From Verrucomicrobiota bacterium (GTDB lineage: Bacteria > Verrucomicrobiota > Verrucomicrobiia > Limisphaerales > UBA11320): DNA of 53,076 nucleotides. This document shows, one piece after another, positions 16,289 through 26,948 of this stretch (the stretch's first letter is position 1; every line of letters starts with the position of its first letter). Position numbers and translations under genes: made by a program. The stretch spans positions 1 through 53,076 of the forward strand of contig JACQFQ010000001.1 of NCBI GenBank assembly GCA_016199985.1. The letters are read 5' to 3'. The notes beneath the pieces were generated by a model. The model was not told the origin of the DNA, made no database searches, and saw only the letters and a program-made list of their open reading frames with translations.

Positions 16289-19200
16289 TCATTCCGTCCG
16301 GAGGTTGTCCAGCAAGCGGCCGCTCATCGCCCAGCGCGCGGCCGCGATCGTCGCCAGGCAGCCGAAACCCGCGATCCCCAAGAGGATGCCGCACAGCAGG
16401 CCGACGGGCACATCCTGCGCGGAGGCGACCATCTGGGGCAGCAGAGCGACCAGCGCCGAGACAACGCCGACGCCCAACCCCAGGAGCAGGAGAAGCAGAT
16501 GCTCCCGAAGCATCAAACGTCCGAGGAGCCGGGGCGAGAATCCCAGCGCCAGCTGCGTGGCCAGTTCGCCGCGACGTTCCAGCGCGTTTCGGAGCAGCAC
16601 CACCCCTAAGCCCAGGCTCCCGAGAACAAGCCCGAGCCCTCCCAGCATTTGGAACGTGTTGAGATAGGTGTTCTGAATCGCGTTGAAGCGGGCCAGGCGG
16701 TCGGCCGCCGGCTCCGACTCGAATCCATAATCCTGAAGAGCCTTTGAGAGATGGACGGACGCGGCTTCGGCCGAGGCGGGTGGACAATCGATGAGAAACC
16801 ACTGCGCGCCGGCGGAGCTCGGAAATCGCTTCACGAACTCGCGCTCGTCGATGACCAGCTGTCCCTGCAAAACCGAGTTGGCCAAGCCTGCGACGAGACG
16901 CACCTGAAAGTCCTTTCCGCGCTCGTCGACGAAGGTGAGCAGATCTCCGAGTTTGCGTCCGAGCGCCCACTCAATGGACGCCGCGTCGCCAATCGCGGGG
17001 ATGGGAGCGTCGACGGTCCCAGCCGAGCCGCCCAACGCGGGGGGGAACAGGAGCTTCCAGCCCAGGGAAACATCCAGACCCGACGCGGCGCCGGCGAACT
17101 GGAACGCTGCGCGCGAGGCGAGAAGCTCGGATCGGACCCCGAGCAATCTCGGCTGCTGCGCGCGGTTCAGGTTCAGGCAGCTGGAATCATCGCCCGCTCT
17201 CACGCGAAACGGAACCACCGACATCTCCTTCAACGCCACGGGGTCGAGTCCGAGCGCCTCCTGTCCAGAGCGCGCGTTCAGATCGCGCACCAAGGGCAAA
17301 GAGCTCTCCGCCACCAAGGCGAAGCCGCCGGTTCCCGAGGATCTCCGCTCCGGATGCCGCGATGAATCGAGCCGGTTGGCGCCAATCGCAAACACCAGGA
17401 AGCTGCCCGAGGCGAGCAGCCCCGCGGACGCCAGGGTCCGGCTCCTTTTCCGCGCCATAGCCCGGAAGAGGAAGGCGCTGCGCGCGAAGACGGGGGCGTG
17501 AGTCCGGCGAGCGACGCAGCCCAGCCACGCGCTCATGGCGGCCAAGCCGCCAACAAGGAGGAGGCCACCGACGCCGAAGAACGCCCCGGCGCGATTGGAA
17601 TCGGCGGAGGAGAGCGACCAGGCCGACAAACCGAGCGCGAACCCCAGGGTGAGTCCCGCAATCATGGGCGCGACCCTTCGCCTCCACGTCAAATGGATGG
17701 CCGCCGCCGCCTCGGGAGATCGTTGGAGCAGCTCGCGCGGCGGACGCCTGCCCCGCTTTCGCAACGCCCAGCCCATGGACGCCGAGCATACGACGACGGC
17801 GCCTGTCCAACCCGCGACGAGGGTCAGCGGAGTCGCATGAAACTGAAGCGACGATGTTCCGATCGCGTCCTTCCAAAGCGTGCCCAATCCCCAGAGCATC
17901 GCCCGGGAGTAACCCAGGGCGCCGAGAAGCCCCAGCGTGGATCCCAGGCTCGCGAGGATCACGGCTTCTCTAAAGAACAGTCGCCGTACCCGCCTCGGCG
18001 TGAAACCCAAAGCCAGCAACACGCCCACCTCCTGCTCGCGCTCCTCGGCGCCGAACTGAAAGAGCATGGACATCAGCACTAGCGCCGAGAGGATCAGGAA
18101 GAAGCTGAACCCGATGAAGAGCCCACCGAAATCCTGGGACTGCTCGGCGGCGAGCAGCGCCTGCTCCCGGACGGGCTCGAAGCGCAGGCCGGCCGCCGCC
18201 GGGTCCAGGTTGGAGAGAATCGTCGACTCCAACAAATCTCGCATTGCCGCCAGGGCGACCGCGGGAGGGGCGACGTACCGAATAGCAGTCGCGCGCCCGA
18301 ATCGATTCGCCCACATCTTCTGCCCGGAACGCAGCGACACGAACGCCTTCGGCGTGCCCCGATACTGCTTCCAGTAGGATTCGTCCTGCTTGCGGATGGA
18401 GTGCGTGAGAGGAAAGCCGGCATCCCAGTCCCGCGTGCTCTCGGCCTTCGACAGGCCGGGGAACTCAGGCATCAGGGTACGGTCCGCGTGCAGCCCTCGG
18501 ATCGGAACGACGGATCGAACGCGGAAGCGATTCGTCCGCTCCACCAGCTGCGACCCGGTGTCGAGCAGGTAGTAGCTCAAATCGAGAACGCTGCCCGGCT
18601 GCGCGAGCAAATCCGCCGCGAGCCACTCATTGATCACGATCTCATCGTCGGCCAGGTCGGCGGGAACCCAAGGCGATGGCGCCGCGGTGACCATCGAGTA
18701 AGGCGTGGCGTTGGTTCCCGTCCGGATCTCGTTCACGAAGTAGGTGAGAATCGGCGCGCCTCCCGCGACTAAACCTGGGTCCGGAAGCGCGAAGCCGGGA
18801 CGCCAGCGATTCGTCCGCATCGGCGTGGTGGCGGCCTCGAGAACCGCGTCGTCCAGAAAGATGCGACGCGTGATGAGCTCAATCGACCCGCCCGCCTCGA
18901 CGGGTGGATTCCGCAACTCGAGCTCCGCGTCCGCAAGCTCCCATAAATGTCCGAGCGCTCCGTTCAGCATCGCGGCCTGCGTGGAACCCGGCGCCCACGT
19001 CGATCCCGGCTCGAGCGCCAGCCCCGCTGAAGAGGCCCGTCCGCGAACGAGATCCTCGATCCATTGCCGCGCCCGGACCAGGAAGCTCGGGGTCTCTCGC
19101 AGCCGCCATGGAGGCATCAATGTCAGATTGGCGCGCCCCTCCAGCCCCAGGGCGGCGTCCAGATCCTCTCTGCGAACAAAGGCGTTCGCGGGGGGAATCT

Positions 19201-19900
19201 GGCTGGAGCGCAGGCTTAGGTCGCCGCCTTCGTCGCCACGGATGATCGCGTGGACGACAAGTCGCAGGGCGATGGACGCGTCCTCGCGAGGCGTGATGAC
19301 CGCGTCGCGCGACAACGCGCTGGGTTTTGGAAGCCGGAGCACCATCTCGTCCCCGGGTTTCGCGTGGAGCCGTCCGGCCAACTCCTCGTTCAACAGCATC
19401 CGCCCGACAGGAGGTTGCGTGCGCGCCTCCCAGACCGCTTCAGCAAGCGGATCCTGGGACTCGGCCGCGCCGTCGACATCGGAGGAGCGACGAAAAATTG
19501 CCGTCGCGGGCAGCCCGAACACCTCCACGTGGTTCACGCGCGCCGAGCGATCCTGACGGGAGATCGCGCCCGAGAGCTGCAGCAGGGAGGCATGGGGCGT
19601 CGTGAGTTCGAGACGACCGGGGGCGATGGGGCTGTTTGCGGGGAGATGTCCCGCGAGGGTGTGATTGGGCTCCAACGAGCTGAACAACTCGGCGCGGTAA
19701 AATCGGTCGCCGCTGGACAGCGCGAGATGGAAGGGTCCCAAGCGCCGCAGTCCACCGTCGCGAAGGCTGCCTCGAACCGAATCGCCCACGATCAGGGCGC
19801 CGATAAGAATGGCGCTGCCGAGGACCGCGCCCAGCAGAACGCCGAGATGCAATCGCCAATGGCGCTGGAGGCTTCTCCACGCGAGAGTTCGGAGGTTCAT
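16289..19900 (-). CDS. ABC exporter permease with two FtsX domains
   Basis: A 1203-residue permease. It has an N-terminal membrane segment (LHLGVLLGAVLGSAILIGAL) followed by a large periplasmic region of MacB-PCD type, a first FtsX block near residues 590-750 (GFSFFLILSALVLMSMLFQF; a helix pair near 645-670), a second periplasmic region, and a second FtsX block from ~1070 to the C-terminus (MLGGLGLVLGSLGLGVVLLR). This duplicated form belongs to the MacB/LolCE superfamily but is much longer than LolC/E (~400) or MacB (~650). Its start overlaps the stop of the ATPase gene upstream, so the pair is one operon. The substrate is unknown; extraction of lipoproteins, lipids or peptides from the inner membrane is the general role of the family. 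Confidence 0.9.
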   Translation of the reverse strand: MNLRTLAWRSLQRHWRLHLGVLLGAVLGSAILIGALIVGDSVRGSLRDGGLRRLGPFHLALSSGDRFYRAELFSSLEPNHTLAGHLPANSPIAPGRLELTTPHASLLQLSGAISRQDRSARVNHVEVFGLPATAIFRRSSDVDGAAESQDPLAEAVWEARTQPPVGRMLLNEELAGRLHAKPGDEMVLRLPKPSALSRDAVITPREDASIALRLVVHAIIRGDEGGDLSLRSSQIPPANAFVRREDLDAALGLEGRANLTLMPPWRLRETPSFLVRARQWIEDLVRGRASSAGLALEPGSTWAPGSTQAAMLNGALGHLWELADAELELRNPPVEAGGSIELITRRIFLDDAVLEAATTPMRTNRWRPGFALPDPGLVAGGAPILTYFVNEIRTGTNATPYSMVTAAPSPWVPADLADDEIVINEWLAADLLAQPGSVLDLSYYLLDTGSQLVERTNRFRVRSVVPIRGLHADRTLMPEFPGLSKAESTRDWDAGFPLTHSIRKQDESYWKQYRGTPKAFVSLRSGQKMWANRFGRATAIRYVAPPAVALAAMRDLLESTILSNLDPAAAGLRFEPVREQALLAAEQSQDFGGLFIGFSFFLILSALVLMSMLFQFGAEEREQEVGVLLALGFTPRRVRRLFFREAVILASLGSTLGLLGALGYSRAMLWGLGTLWKDAIGTSSLQFHATPLTLVAGWTGAVVVCSASMGWALRKRGRRPPRELLQRSPEAAAAIHLTWRRRVAPMIAGLTLGFALGLSAWSLSSADSNRAGAFFGVGGLLLVGGLAAMSAWLGCVARRTHAPVFARSAFLFRAMARKRSRTLASAGLLASGSFLVFAIGANRLDSSRHPERRSSGTGGFALVAESSLPLVRDLNARSGQEALGLDPVALKEMSVVPFRVRAGDDSSCLNLNRAQQPRLLGVRSELLASRAAFQFAGAASGLDVSLGWKLLFPPALGGSAGTVDAPIPAIGDAASIEWALGRKLGDLLTFVDERGKDFQVRLVAGLANSVLQGQLVIDEREFVKRFPSSAGAQWFLIDCPPASAEAASVHLSKALQDYGFESEPAADRLARFNAIQNTYLNTFQMLGGLGLVLGSLGLGVVLLRNALERRGELATQLALGFSPRLLGRLMLREHLLLLLLGLGVGVVSALVALLPQMVASAQDVPVGLLCGILLGIAGFGCLATIAAARWAMSGRLLDNLRTE

Positions 19901-20607
19901 GGGCGGGCCGCCGTCGGGTTTTCGCGCAGCTGGCCGTCGCCGAGCGTCAGGATCCGACCCATCCGCTCCGCCAGGAAGGCGGCGTGCGTCACGACGACCA
20001 GGGCCACCTTCTCCTCGCGGTTCAGTTCGAGAAGAAGCCGCGTCAGCTCCGACGCGGACTCGCGATCCAAGGCGCCTGTGGGCTCGTCGGCGAGGAGCAG
20101 CGGCGGCTCATTGATCAACGCGCGCACGACCGCGACGCGCTGCCTTTCGCCCCCCGAAAGCTGCCCCGGCCAGTGGAACAAACGCTCCCGAAGGCCGACC
20201 CGCTCCAACAGATGTCGAGCCCGGGCCTCCGTGGAGGACGGCGCCGTCGAGCGCTGGGCGAGCACGGGAACGAGGACGTTCTCGAGCACGGTGCAATGGG
20301 GCAAGAGGTGGTGGGATTGGAAAATGAATCCAATCTTCTCGTTTCGGAACGCCGCGAGAGCCGACTCGTTCAGGGTGGCGAGATCCTTGCCCTCGAACGA
20401 CACGCGGCCCTGGTCGGGACGATCGAGCCCTCCGAGAAGGTTGAGGAGCGTGCTCTTCCCGGAGCCCGACGGCCCCACGATCGCGACCGTCTCGGCGGCG
20501 GCGATGGAAAAGTTGGCGCCGCGCAGGACGGAAACAGGAGCGGCTTCGGTTCCCGAACGGAAGCTCTTGTGGACATCGGTCAACTGCAACAGCGCGGTGG
20601 CTTGCAT
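19897..20607 (-). CDS. ABC transporter ATPase, LolD/MacB type
   Basis: ATPase subunit for the FtsX-type permease encoded immediately downstream (4-base overlap). Walker A is GPSGSGKST, the signature is LSGGERQRVAVVRAL, Walker B is LLLADEPTGALD and the switch histidine is VVVTHA. The mid-region FIFQSHHLLPHCTVLENV is typical of the LolD/MacB/FtsE branch. I start it at the ATG 20607 (MQATALLQLTDVHKSF) because family homology begins just after it; the open frame extends 20 codons upstream to 20667. No strong ribosome site is seen for either start. Mechanotransmission-type export, not import, is expected. Confidence 0.93.
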   Translation of the reverse strand: MQATALLQLTDVHKSFRSGTEAAPVSVLRGANFSIAAAETVAIVGPSGSGKSTLLNLLGGLDRPDQGRVSFEGKDLATLNESALAAFRNEKIGFIFQSHHLLPHCTVLENVLVPVLAQRSTAPSSTEARARHLLERVGLRERLFHWPGQLSGGERQRVAVVRALINEPPLLLADEPTGALDRESASELTRLLLELNREEKVALVVVTHAAFLAERMGRILTLGDGQLRENPTAARP

Positions 20608-20756
20608 AGTCAGGCCGTATTTCACTCGCAAACGCGCCATGCTGGCCACAGAAAAGTGATTCTCCAAATTTCAGGTTTCAAATCGTCGCGCATCCGCTTT
20701 ACTCAATACCCGCTCGTCGGAGCCAGTGTGGCGTCGACGCGCGACAACCGATCGAC

Positions 20757-21644
20757 ATGAGTTCGACTGAGACAATCACCCCGCCGCGCCCGCGGCTGCC
20801 CGAGTGGCTCCGGCTCCCGCTGCCCACGAGCAACACCTTCGCCCAGACGCGAAATCTGCTCGAGGGTTTGCGGCTTCACACAGTCTGCGAGAGCGCGAAG
20901 TGTCCCAACCACTGGGAATGCTGGAGCCGGGGCACCGCCACGTTCATGATCGCCGGCGATCGCTGCACGCGCGCCTGCGGGTTCTGCGCGGTGTCGACGG
21001 CCAAGCCCTTGGCGCTCGAGGCGGACGAACCCCGACGGGTGGCGGAGGCGACCCAGCGGATGAAGCTGAAGCATGTGGTGATCACCGCCGTGGCGCGCGA
21101 CGATCTCGCGGACGGCGGCGCGGAACACTTTCGCCAAACCATCGTGGCCGTGCGCGAGGCCAACCCGGGCATCGTGATTGAGGTGCTCGTTCCCGACTTC
21201 CTCGACAAGGACGACGCCATCGATCAGGTGCTCTCCGCCAAGCCCGAGATCTACAACCACAATCTCGAAACCGTCCGCCGCCTTACCCCTTCGGTCCGGA
21301 GCCGCGCGACCTACGACCGCTCGCTGCGCGTGCTGCGCAAGGTGAAGGACCGGGCGGAGAGCGCCGTGTTCACCAAGTCGGGTTTGATGCTCGGGCTCGG
21401 CGAAACCGAATCGGAGCTGATGGAAGCCCTGTCCGATCTGCGCGCCTCGCGATGCGACATCCTCACTCTCGGACAGTATCTTCAGCCCACTCTGAAGCAC
21501 CTGCCCGTTGCGGCCTTCGTTCCGCCCGAACAATTCGAGGAGTACGGAGAGCGGGCGCGGAGCATGGGCTTTCTCCACGTCGCGAGCGGCCCCATGGTTC
21601 GCAGCTCCTACCACGCCGAGGAGTTCAACGCCCGCGCCGGCTGA
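20757..21644 (+). CDS. lipA: Lipoyl synthase
   Basis: Radical-SAM enzyme that inserts two sulfurs into protein-bound octanoate to make lipoyl groups for pyruvate and 2-oxoglutarate dehydrogenases and the glycine cleavage H protein. Both iron-sulfur clusters are encoded: C44-(4)-C49-(5)-C55 for the auxiliary cluster, which is consumed as sulfur donor, and C70-(3)-C74-(2)-C77 for the radical-SAM cluster. The C-terminal RSSY motif supplies the serine ligand of the auxiliary cluster. The 295-residue length is normal. The partner lipB is not in the window. The gene diverges from the ABC exporter operon. Confidence 0.97.
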   Translation: MSSTETITPPRPRLPEWLRLPLPTSNTFAQTRNLLEGLRLHTVCESAKCPNHWECWSRGTATFMIAGDRCTRACGFCAVSTAKPLALEADEPRRVAEATQRMKLKHVVITAVARDDLADGGAEHFRQTIVAVREANPGIVIEVLVPDFLDKDDAIDQVLSAKPEIYNHNLETVRRLTPSVRSRATYDRSLRVLRKVKDRAESAVFTKSGLMLGLGETESELMEALSDLRASRCDILTLGQYLQPTLKHLPVAAFVPPEQFEEYGERARSMGFLHVASGPMVRSSYHAEEFNARAG

Positions 21645-21870
21645 GTCGGGGCGACGCCAACTCAAGATCCGGAGCCGAGGGTCTCATTCGCCGCAGGGCC
21701 ATGGGTCTCGCCCCGCATTCGCCGCGCTCGTCGCGTCCTTAGCGTTCGTTGCGGTTCAACCTTCCCGGCCCCACAACCTTGGGGCGCCGCGCCGACGCCC
21801 CACCCAAAGCTTGACGGAACATGGCCGACAGGCGGTAATCTCGGCCGCTTTTACCGAGCGCTGTTTGTAG

Positions 21871-23196
<1,326 letters not shown>

Positions 23197-23533
23197 TCCG
23201 GAGCGCGCTCCTTTTCGCCCAACACCGCAGTCAGCGCCCCAAGCGCCTGGCTGCGGTGTTTTCGTTCCCGGGGCGACGCCTCCGTGGACGCGGGGCAGCT
23301 CCTGGGCCGGTTGATCGGGATCCATTCACCCTCCGGACAGTGGCATCCACCCCTACAGGCCGCCAGTCGACAGGCTTCCCATGCTCCCGATGTTGTGGCG
23401 TAGCGCCGCCAAGCCTGCGCTGCAAAGGCGTCCACAACTTCAGGAAGCGCGGGGCAAGTTTGCAAGTTTCTCGAGGATGGAATTCCCGTTGTTCCCGAAA
23501 GAGGTTTATGTGAGGGTCCGGCATTCATCGCGT
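23197..23533 (+). other. 337-bp intergenic region between eno and the metalloprotease gene
   Basis: Apart from the eno terminator (23221-23264) I see no gene here. The last bases hold a GAGG site at 23501-23504 five bases before an in-frame GTG (23510), which competes with the ATG at 23534 as the start of the next gene. Promoter boxes could not be assigned with confidence. Confidence 0.6.
23221..23264 (+). terminator. Rho-independent terminator after eno
   Basis: The 10-bp arm aacaccgcag (23221-23230) pairs perfectly with 23251-23260, and inner bases extend the stem with a wobble and a bulge. The right arm runs into a T-rich stretch (gtgttttcgtt). It lies 24 bases after the eno stop. Confidence 0.85.
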
Positions 23534-25987
23534 ATGACTGCACGATTCTCCCCCACCCCTCGCCGATCCCTCCTCGCATCCGGACTTTCGCTCGCCTGCG
23601 CGCTCCTCAGCCTGGCGCCGGACAGCCCGCTCAACCGAACGTTCGCGCGAGCCGCGGAAGCGGCCGACGCGGCCAAGCCCGTCGCCGAAACCAAGAAGGA
23701 CGACGAAAAAAAGAAGGAGAAGGAAAAGAAGATCAAGCCCTACGACGACATCATCACCAGCGACGCCAAGACCAAGGTGGGCCTCATCCGAACTCACCGC
23801 ATCGAGGACAAGCTTTTCTATGAAATCCCCGCCGACCTGCTCGGCGCCGACCTGCTGTGGGTCACGCAGATCTCGGAGACCACCGCCGGAAATTCCTACG
23901 CCGGCATGCCCGTTGCGGACCATGTCGTCCGATGGGAGCTCCTCGGCGAACGGGTGCTGCTGAGAAGCGTCCATTTCGGAGTTCGCGCCGAGACCAAGGA
24001 CTCCATTTCCGAAGCGGTCGAAGCCTCCAACCTGGCGCCCATCATCCGCACATTCGATGTGAAGGCCTACGGGAAGGACAAGGCGCCCGTGATTGAGGTC
24101 ACCGAGCTCTTCACCAAGGAGGTCGCGGAGTTCAACGCCAAGTCCGCGCTCAGCGCCGGAGCGATGGACTCGGGCCGGACATTCATCCAGGAGGTGAAGG
24201 CCTTCCCCGAAAACGTGGAGGTGAAGGTGCTCGCCAGCTACGCCGACGCCGGCAAGGACAGCTCCAGCAGCGGCGTCACCGCCGTCCTGCATCACAGCAT
24301 GGTCCGGCTGCCGAAACAGAAGATGAAACCGCGGAAGCACGATCCGCGCGTCGGCTTTTTCACCGTCGGGTTCATCGACTACGCCGACGACTCCCGGCAC
24401 GAGGCCGAGCAGGTCCGCTACATCACCCGATGGCGTCTTGAGAAAAAGGATCCGAAAGCCGCGGTCTCCGAGCCGGTCAAGCCCATCGTGTTCTACGTGG
24501 GACGCGAGGTTCCGGACAAGTGGAAGAAGTTCGTGAAGGCCGGAATCGACGATTGGCAGCCGTCCTTCGAGGCGGCCGGCTTCAAAAACGCCATCCAGGG
24601 CAAGCTGCCGCCCGATCCCCGCGAGGACCCCGATTGGGATCCGGAGGACGCGCGGATCTCCAGCATCCGCTGGGTTCCCTCCAAGGTCGAAAACGCCTTC
24701 GGCCCGCATGTTCATGATCCGCGCACCGGCGAAATCCTCGAGGCCGACGTGCGCATGTATCACAACGTCCAGAAGCTCGTTCGAGACTGGTATTTCGTTC
24801 AGGCCGCCGCCTCGGACGCCCGCGCCCAAAAGCTTCCCATGCCGGACGACCTCGTCGGCGAGCTCATCCGATTCGTGGTCGCTCATGAGGTCGGACATTC
24901 CCTCGGCTTCCCTCACAACATGAAGGCTTCGTCGAGCTACACGATCGCCCAACTGCGGGATCCGGAGTGGACGAAGAAGAACGGCACGGCGCCCTCCATC
25001 ATGGACTACGCGCGGTTCAACTACGTCGCGCAGCCCGAGGACAAGGCGTCGATGATGCCGAAGATCGGACCCTACGACACCTTCGCGGTGAATTGGGGTT
25101 ATCGGCAGTTCGCGGACGACGCGAGCGAGAAGGAGGAGCTTGAGAAAATGGTGAAGGTGCAGGTCAAAGACCGCATCTATCGCTTTGGGGATCCAAATCC
25201 GGTCGTCGATCCCACGCAACAAACCGAGGACCTTGGCGCGAACGCGGTGGAGGCCACCGAGCTCGGGTTGAAGAATCTCAACCGCATCGCGGGCTTCCTG
25301 GTGAACGCGACCTGCGCCCCGGGCAAGGACTACAGCCTGCTCGCGAACATGCATGAACAACTCCTTCGCCAGTGGTCGCGCGAGATGGGGCATGTCGTGA
25401 ACGTCGTGGGCGGGGTGGAGGAGATCAACCTGAACTACGGCGACGCCGAAACCCGTTTCCATCCGCTTCCGGCCGACTATCAACGCAGCGCTCTTTCCTT
25501 CCTCGTGAAGAACGCCCTCCACACGCCGGACATCTTCACGTCGTCGAATCTCGTCCTGCGCCTCACAGCCGAGGGCGTGGCGGAGCGCGTTCTCAGCGCC
25601 CAGCGGCAGGTGTTGGAAGGGATCGTGAGCGCACGGCGCATCAACCGCGCCTCCGAGAACGAAAAGTTGCAGGGAGCGGACTCGCTGCGGGTCTCCGAGC
25701 TGTTCGAAACCCTCCGGGGCGGCTTGTTCGAGGAATTCAGCCAGCCCGCGCCGGCGCCTGATGTTTATCGCCGCAACCTGCAACGCACCTATGTCTCTCT
25801 TCTTGCGCAGCAGGTGAAAAACCCCGCCTCCGACTCCGACCTTCCGGCGCTGGCCCGAGGCGAGCTGGTCGCGATCCAAGGCGCGCTGGTGGCGGCGAAC
25901 GCCAAGTCCGGACTGGTGGGCATGCATGTGAGCGACCTCCTGGGTCGCATCACCCTCGCCCTGGATCCGAAACGCGCTTCGAACTAG
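23534..25987 (+). CDS. Secreted zinc-dependent metalloprotease (DUF5117/DUF5118 type)
   Basis: About 817 residues with a signal sequence (MTARFSPTPRRSLLASGLSL), then a charged lysine-rich linker (KKDDEKKKEKEKK) that may space the enzyme from the membrane. The zinc motif HEVGHSLGFPHN lies near residue 454: HExxH with a further His six residues after the second, as in gluzincin/metzincin-like clans. The flanking DUF5117-like N-region (VGLIRTHRIEDKLFYEIPADLLGADLLWVTQIS) and the SIMDYARFNYVAQPED segment fit this protease family. The substrate is unknown; the enzyme is probably periplasmic or extracellular. A GTG at 23510 with an upstream GAGG would add eight residues. Confidence 0.9.
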   Translation: MTARFSPTPRRSLLASGLSLACALLSLAPDSPLNRTFARAAEAADAAKPVAETKKDDEKKKEKEKKIKPYDDIITSDAKTKVGLIRTHRIEDKLFYEIPADLLGADLLWVTQISETTAGNSYAGMPVADHVVRWELLGERVLLRSVHFGVRAETKDSISEAVEASNLAPIIRTFDVKAYGKDKAPVIEVTELFTKEVAEFNAKSALSAGAMDSGRTFIQEVKAFPENVEVKVLASYADAGKDSSSSGVTAVLHHSMVRLPKQKMKPRKHDPRVGFFTVGFIDYADDSRHEAEQVRYITRWRLEKKDPKAAVSEPVKPIVFYVGREVPDKWKKFVKAGIDDWQPSFEAAGFKNAIQGKLPPDPREDPDWDPEDARISSIRWVPSKVENAFGPHVHDPRTGEILEADVRMYHNVQKLVRDWYFVQAAASDARAQKLPMPDDLVGELIRFVVAHEVGHSLGFPHNMKASSSYTIAQLRDPEWTKKNGTAPSIMDYARFNYVAQPEDKASMMPKIGPYDTFAVNWGYRQFADDASEKEELEKMVKVQVKDRIYRFGDPNPVVDPTQQTEDLGANAVEATELGLKNLNRIAGFLVNATCAPGKDYSLLANMHEQLLRQWSREMGHVVNVVGGVEEINLNYGDAETRFHPLPADYQRSALSFLVKNALHTPDIFTSSNLVLRLTAEGVAERVLSAQRQVLEGIVSARRINRASENEKLQGADSLRVSELFETLRGGLFEEFSQPAPAPDVYRRNLQRTYVSLLAQQVKNPASDSDLPALARGELVAIQGALVAANAKSGLVGMHVSDLLGRITLALDPKRASN

Positions 25988-26014
25988 AGGAAGATTCAAC
26001 TTTCACCACAGGCC

Positions 26015-26788
26015 ATGTTGCCAGGCATCCAATTGTTCAGCCTCAAGGGACGGACCGCCGTCATCACCGGCGGATCCAAGGGACTGGGCTTGGCGATGGC
26101 GGCGGGGCTGGCCTCGGCGGGCGCCCGCGTGTGCCTGGTGAGCCGACACCTCGACGAAGCGGAGAACGCGGCCGCCGAAGTGTCGCGCGATTTTGGCGCC
26201 GATGCGTTCGGATGCCAGGCGGACGTGACCTCCTCCGACCAAGTGGAGGCGATGGTCGCCGATGCGACCCGACGAATGGGCAAGATCGACATCCTGATCA
26301 ATAACGCCGGCATCAACATCCGCGGCCCCATTGAATCCTTGTCGCTCGAGCAATTCCGCCAGGTCATGGAGGTCAACGTCACGGGCGCTTGGCTGGCTTC
26401 GCGGGCGGTGACGCCTCAGATGAAACGAGCGGGATGGGGGCGCATCATCAATCTGTCGAGCGCTCTGGGATTGGTCGGGCTCGCGGGACGAACCCCCTAC
26501 GCCTCCAGCAAGGGCGCCGTCATCCAGCTCACTCGCACGCTCGCGCTGGAGATGGCGGGCCATGGAGTCACGGTGAACGCGATCTGTCCGGGGCCTTTTC
26601 TCACGGACATGAACGTCGCGATCGCGGACACCGAGGACGGGAAGCGATTTGTCGTGGGCGCGACGGCTCTGCAACGCTGGGGAAAAATGGAAGAGATTCA
26701 AGGAGCCGCCATCTTTCTCGCCAGCGACGCCGCCAGCTATTGCACCGGATCCATACTGAGCGTCGACGGCGGATGGACCGCGCACTGA
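26015..26788 (+). CDS. SDR-family oxidoreductase
   Basis: A classical short-chain dehydrogenase/reductase of 257 residues. The nucleotide-binding motif is TGGSKGLG, NNAG follows near residue 93, and the catalytic Ser-Tyr-Lys appears as LSSALG and YASSK. The C-terminal LASDAASYCTGSILSVDGG is typical of the gluconate 5-dehydrogenase/3-oxoacyl-ACP reductase-like group. The exact substrate cannot be read from sequence; sugar-acid or acyl substrates are both possible. It follows the metalloprotease gene by 27 bases and may share its transcript. An AGG lies close before the ATG. Confidence 0.92.
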   Translation: MLPGIQLFSLKGRTAVITGGSKGLGLAMAAGLASAGARVCLVSRHLDEAENAAAEVSRDFGADAFGCQADVTSSDQVEAMVADATRRMGKIDILINNAGINIRGPIESLSLEQFRQVMEVNVTGAWLASRAVTPQMKRAGWGRIINLSSALGLVGLAGRTPYASSKGAVIQLTRTLALEMAGHGVTVNAICPGPFLTDMNVAIADTEDGKRFVVGATALQRWGKMEEIQGAAIFLASDAASYCTGSILSVDGGWTAH

Positions 26789-26843
26789 GCTGTTGCGCCA
26801 GTCCGGGGGGAGCCGTAGGCCGATCTCCAGCACACCTGCCATA

Positions 26844-26930
26844 TTAGTTGGTCCTCGCTTCCGTCCAAAGGGCTGCTACGATGCAGGGGTCTCAACCCCT
26901 ATGAACTCTGATCCCCCTCCTGCCAACTAA
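26844..26930. promoter_or_regulatory. Inverted repeat and hairpin in leader of the S74 protein gene
   Basis: Within the 160-base leader, ttagttgg (26844-26851) is mirrored by ccaactaa (26923-26930), and between them a compact hairpin forms at 26885-26900 (arms aggggt and acccct, four-base loop). The outer arms could pair in the mRNA and enclose the inner hairpin just before the start codon at 26949. A regulatory role is inferred; no known riboswitch is recognised. Confidence 0.5.
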
Positions 26931-26948
26931 CCCACAACAAATCCACCC

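Noticed and set aside
23525..25999. 824-codon minus-strand frame opposite the metalloprotease
   Set aside because: It is a GC-bias shadow; the plus strand encodes HExxH and a signal peptide.
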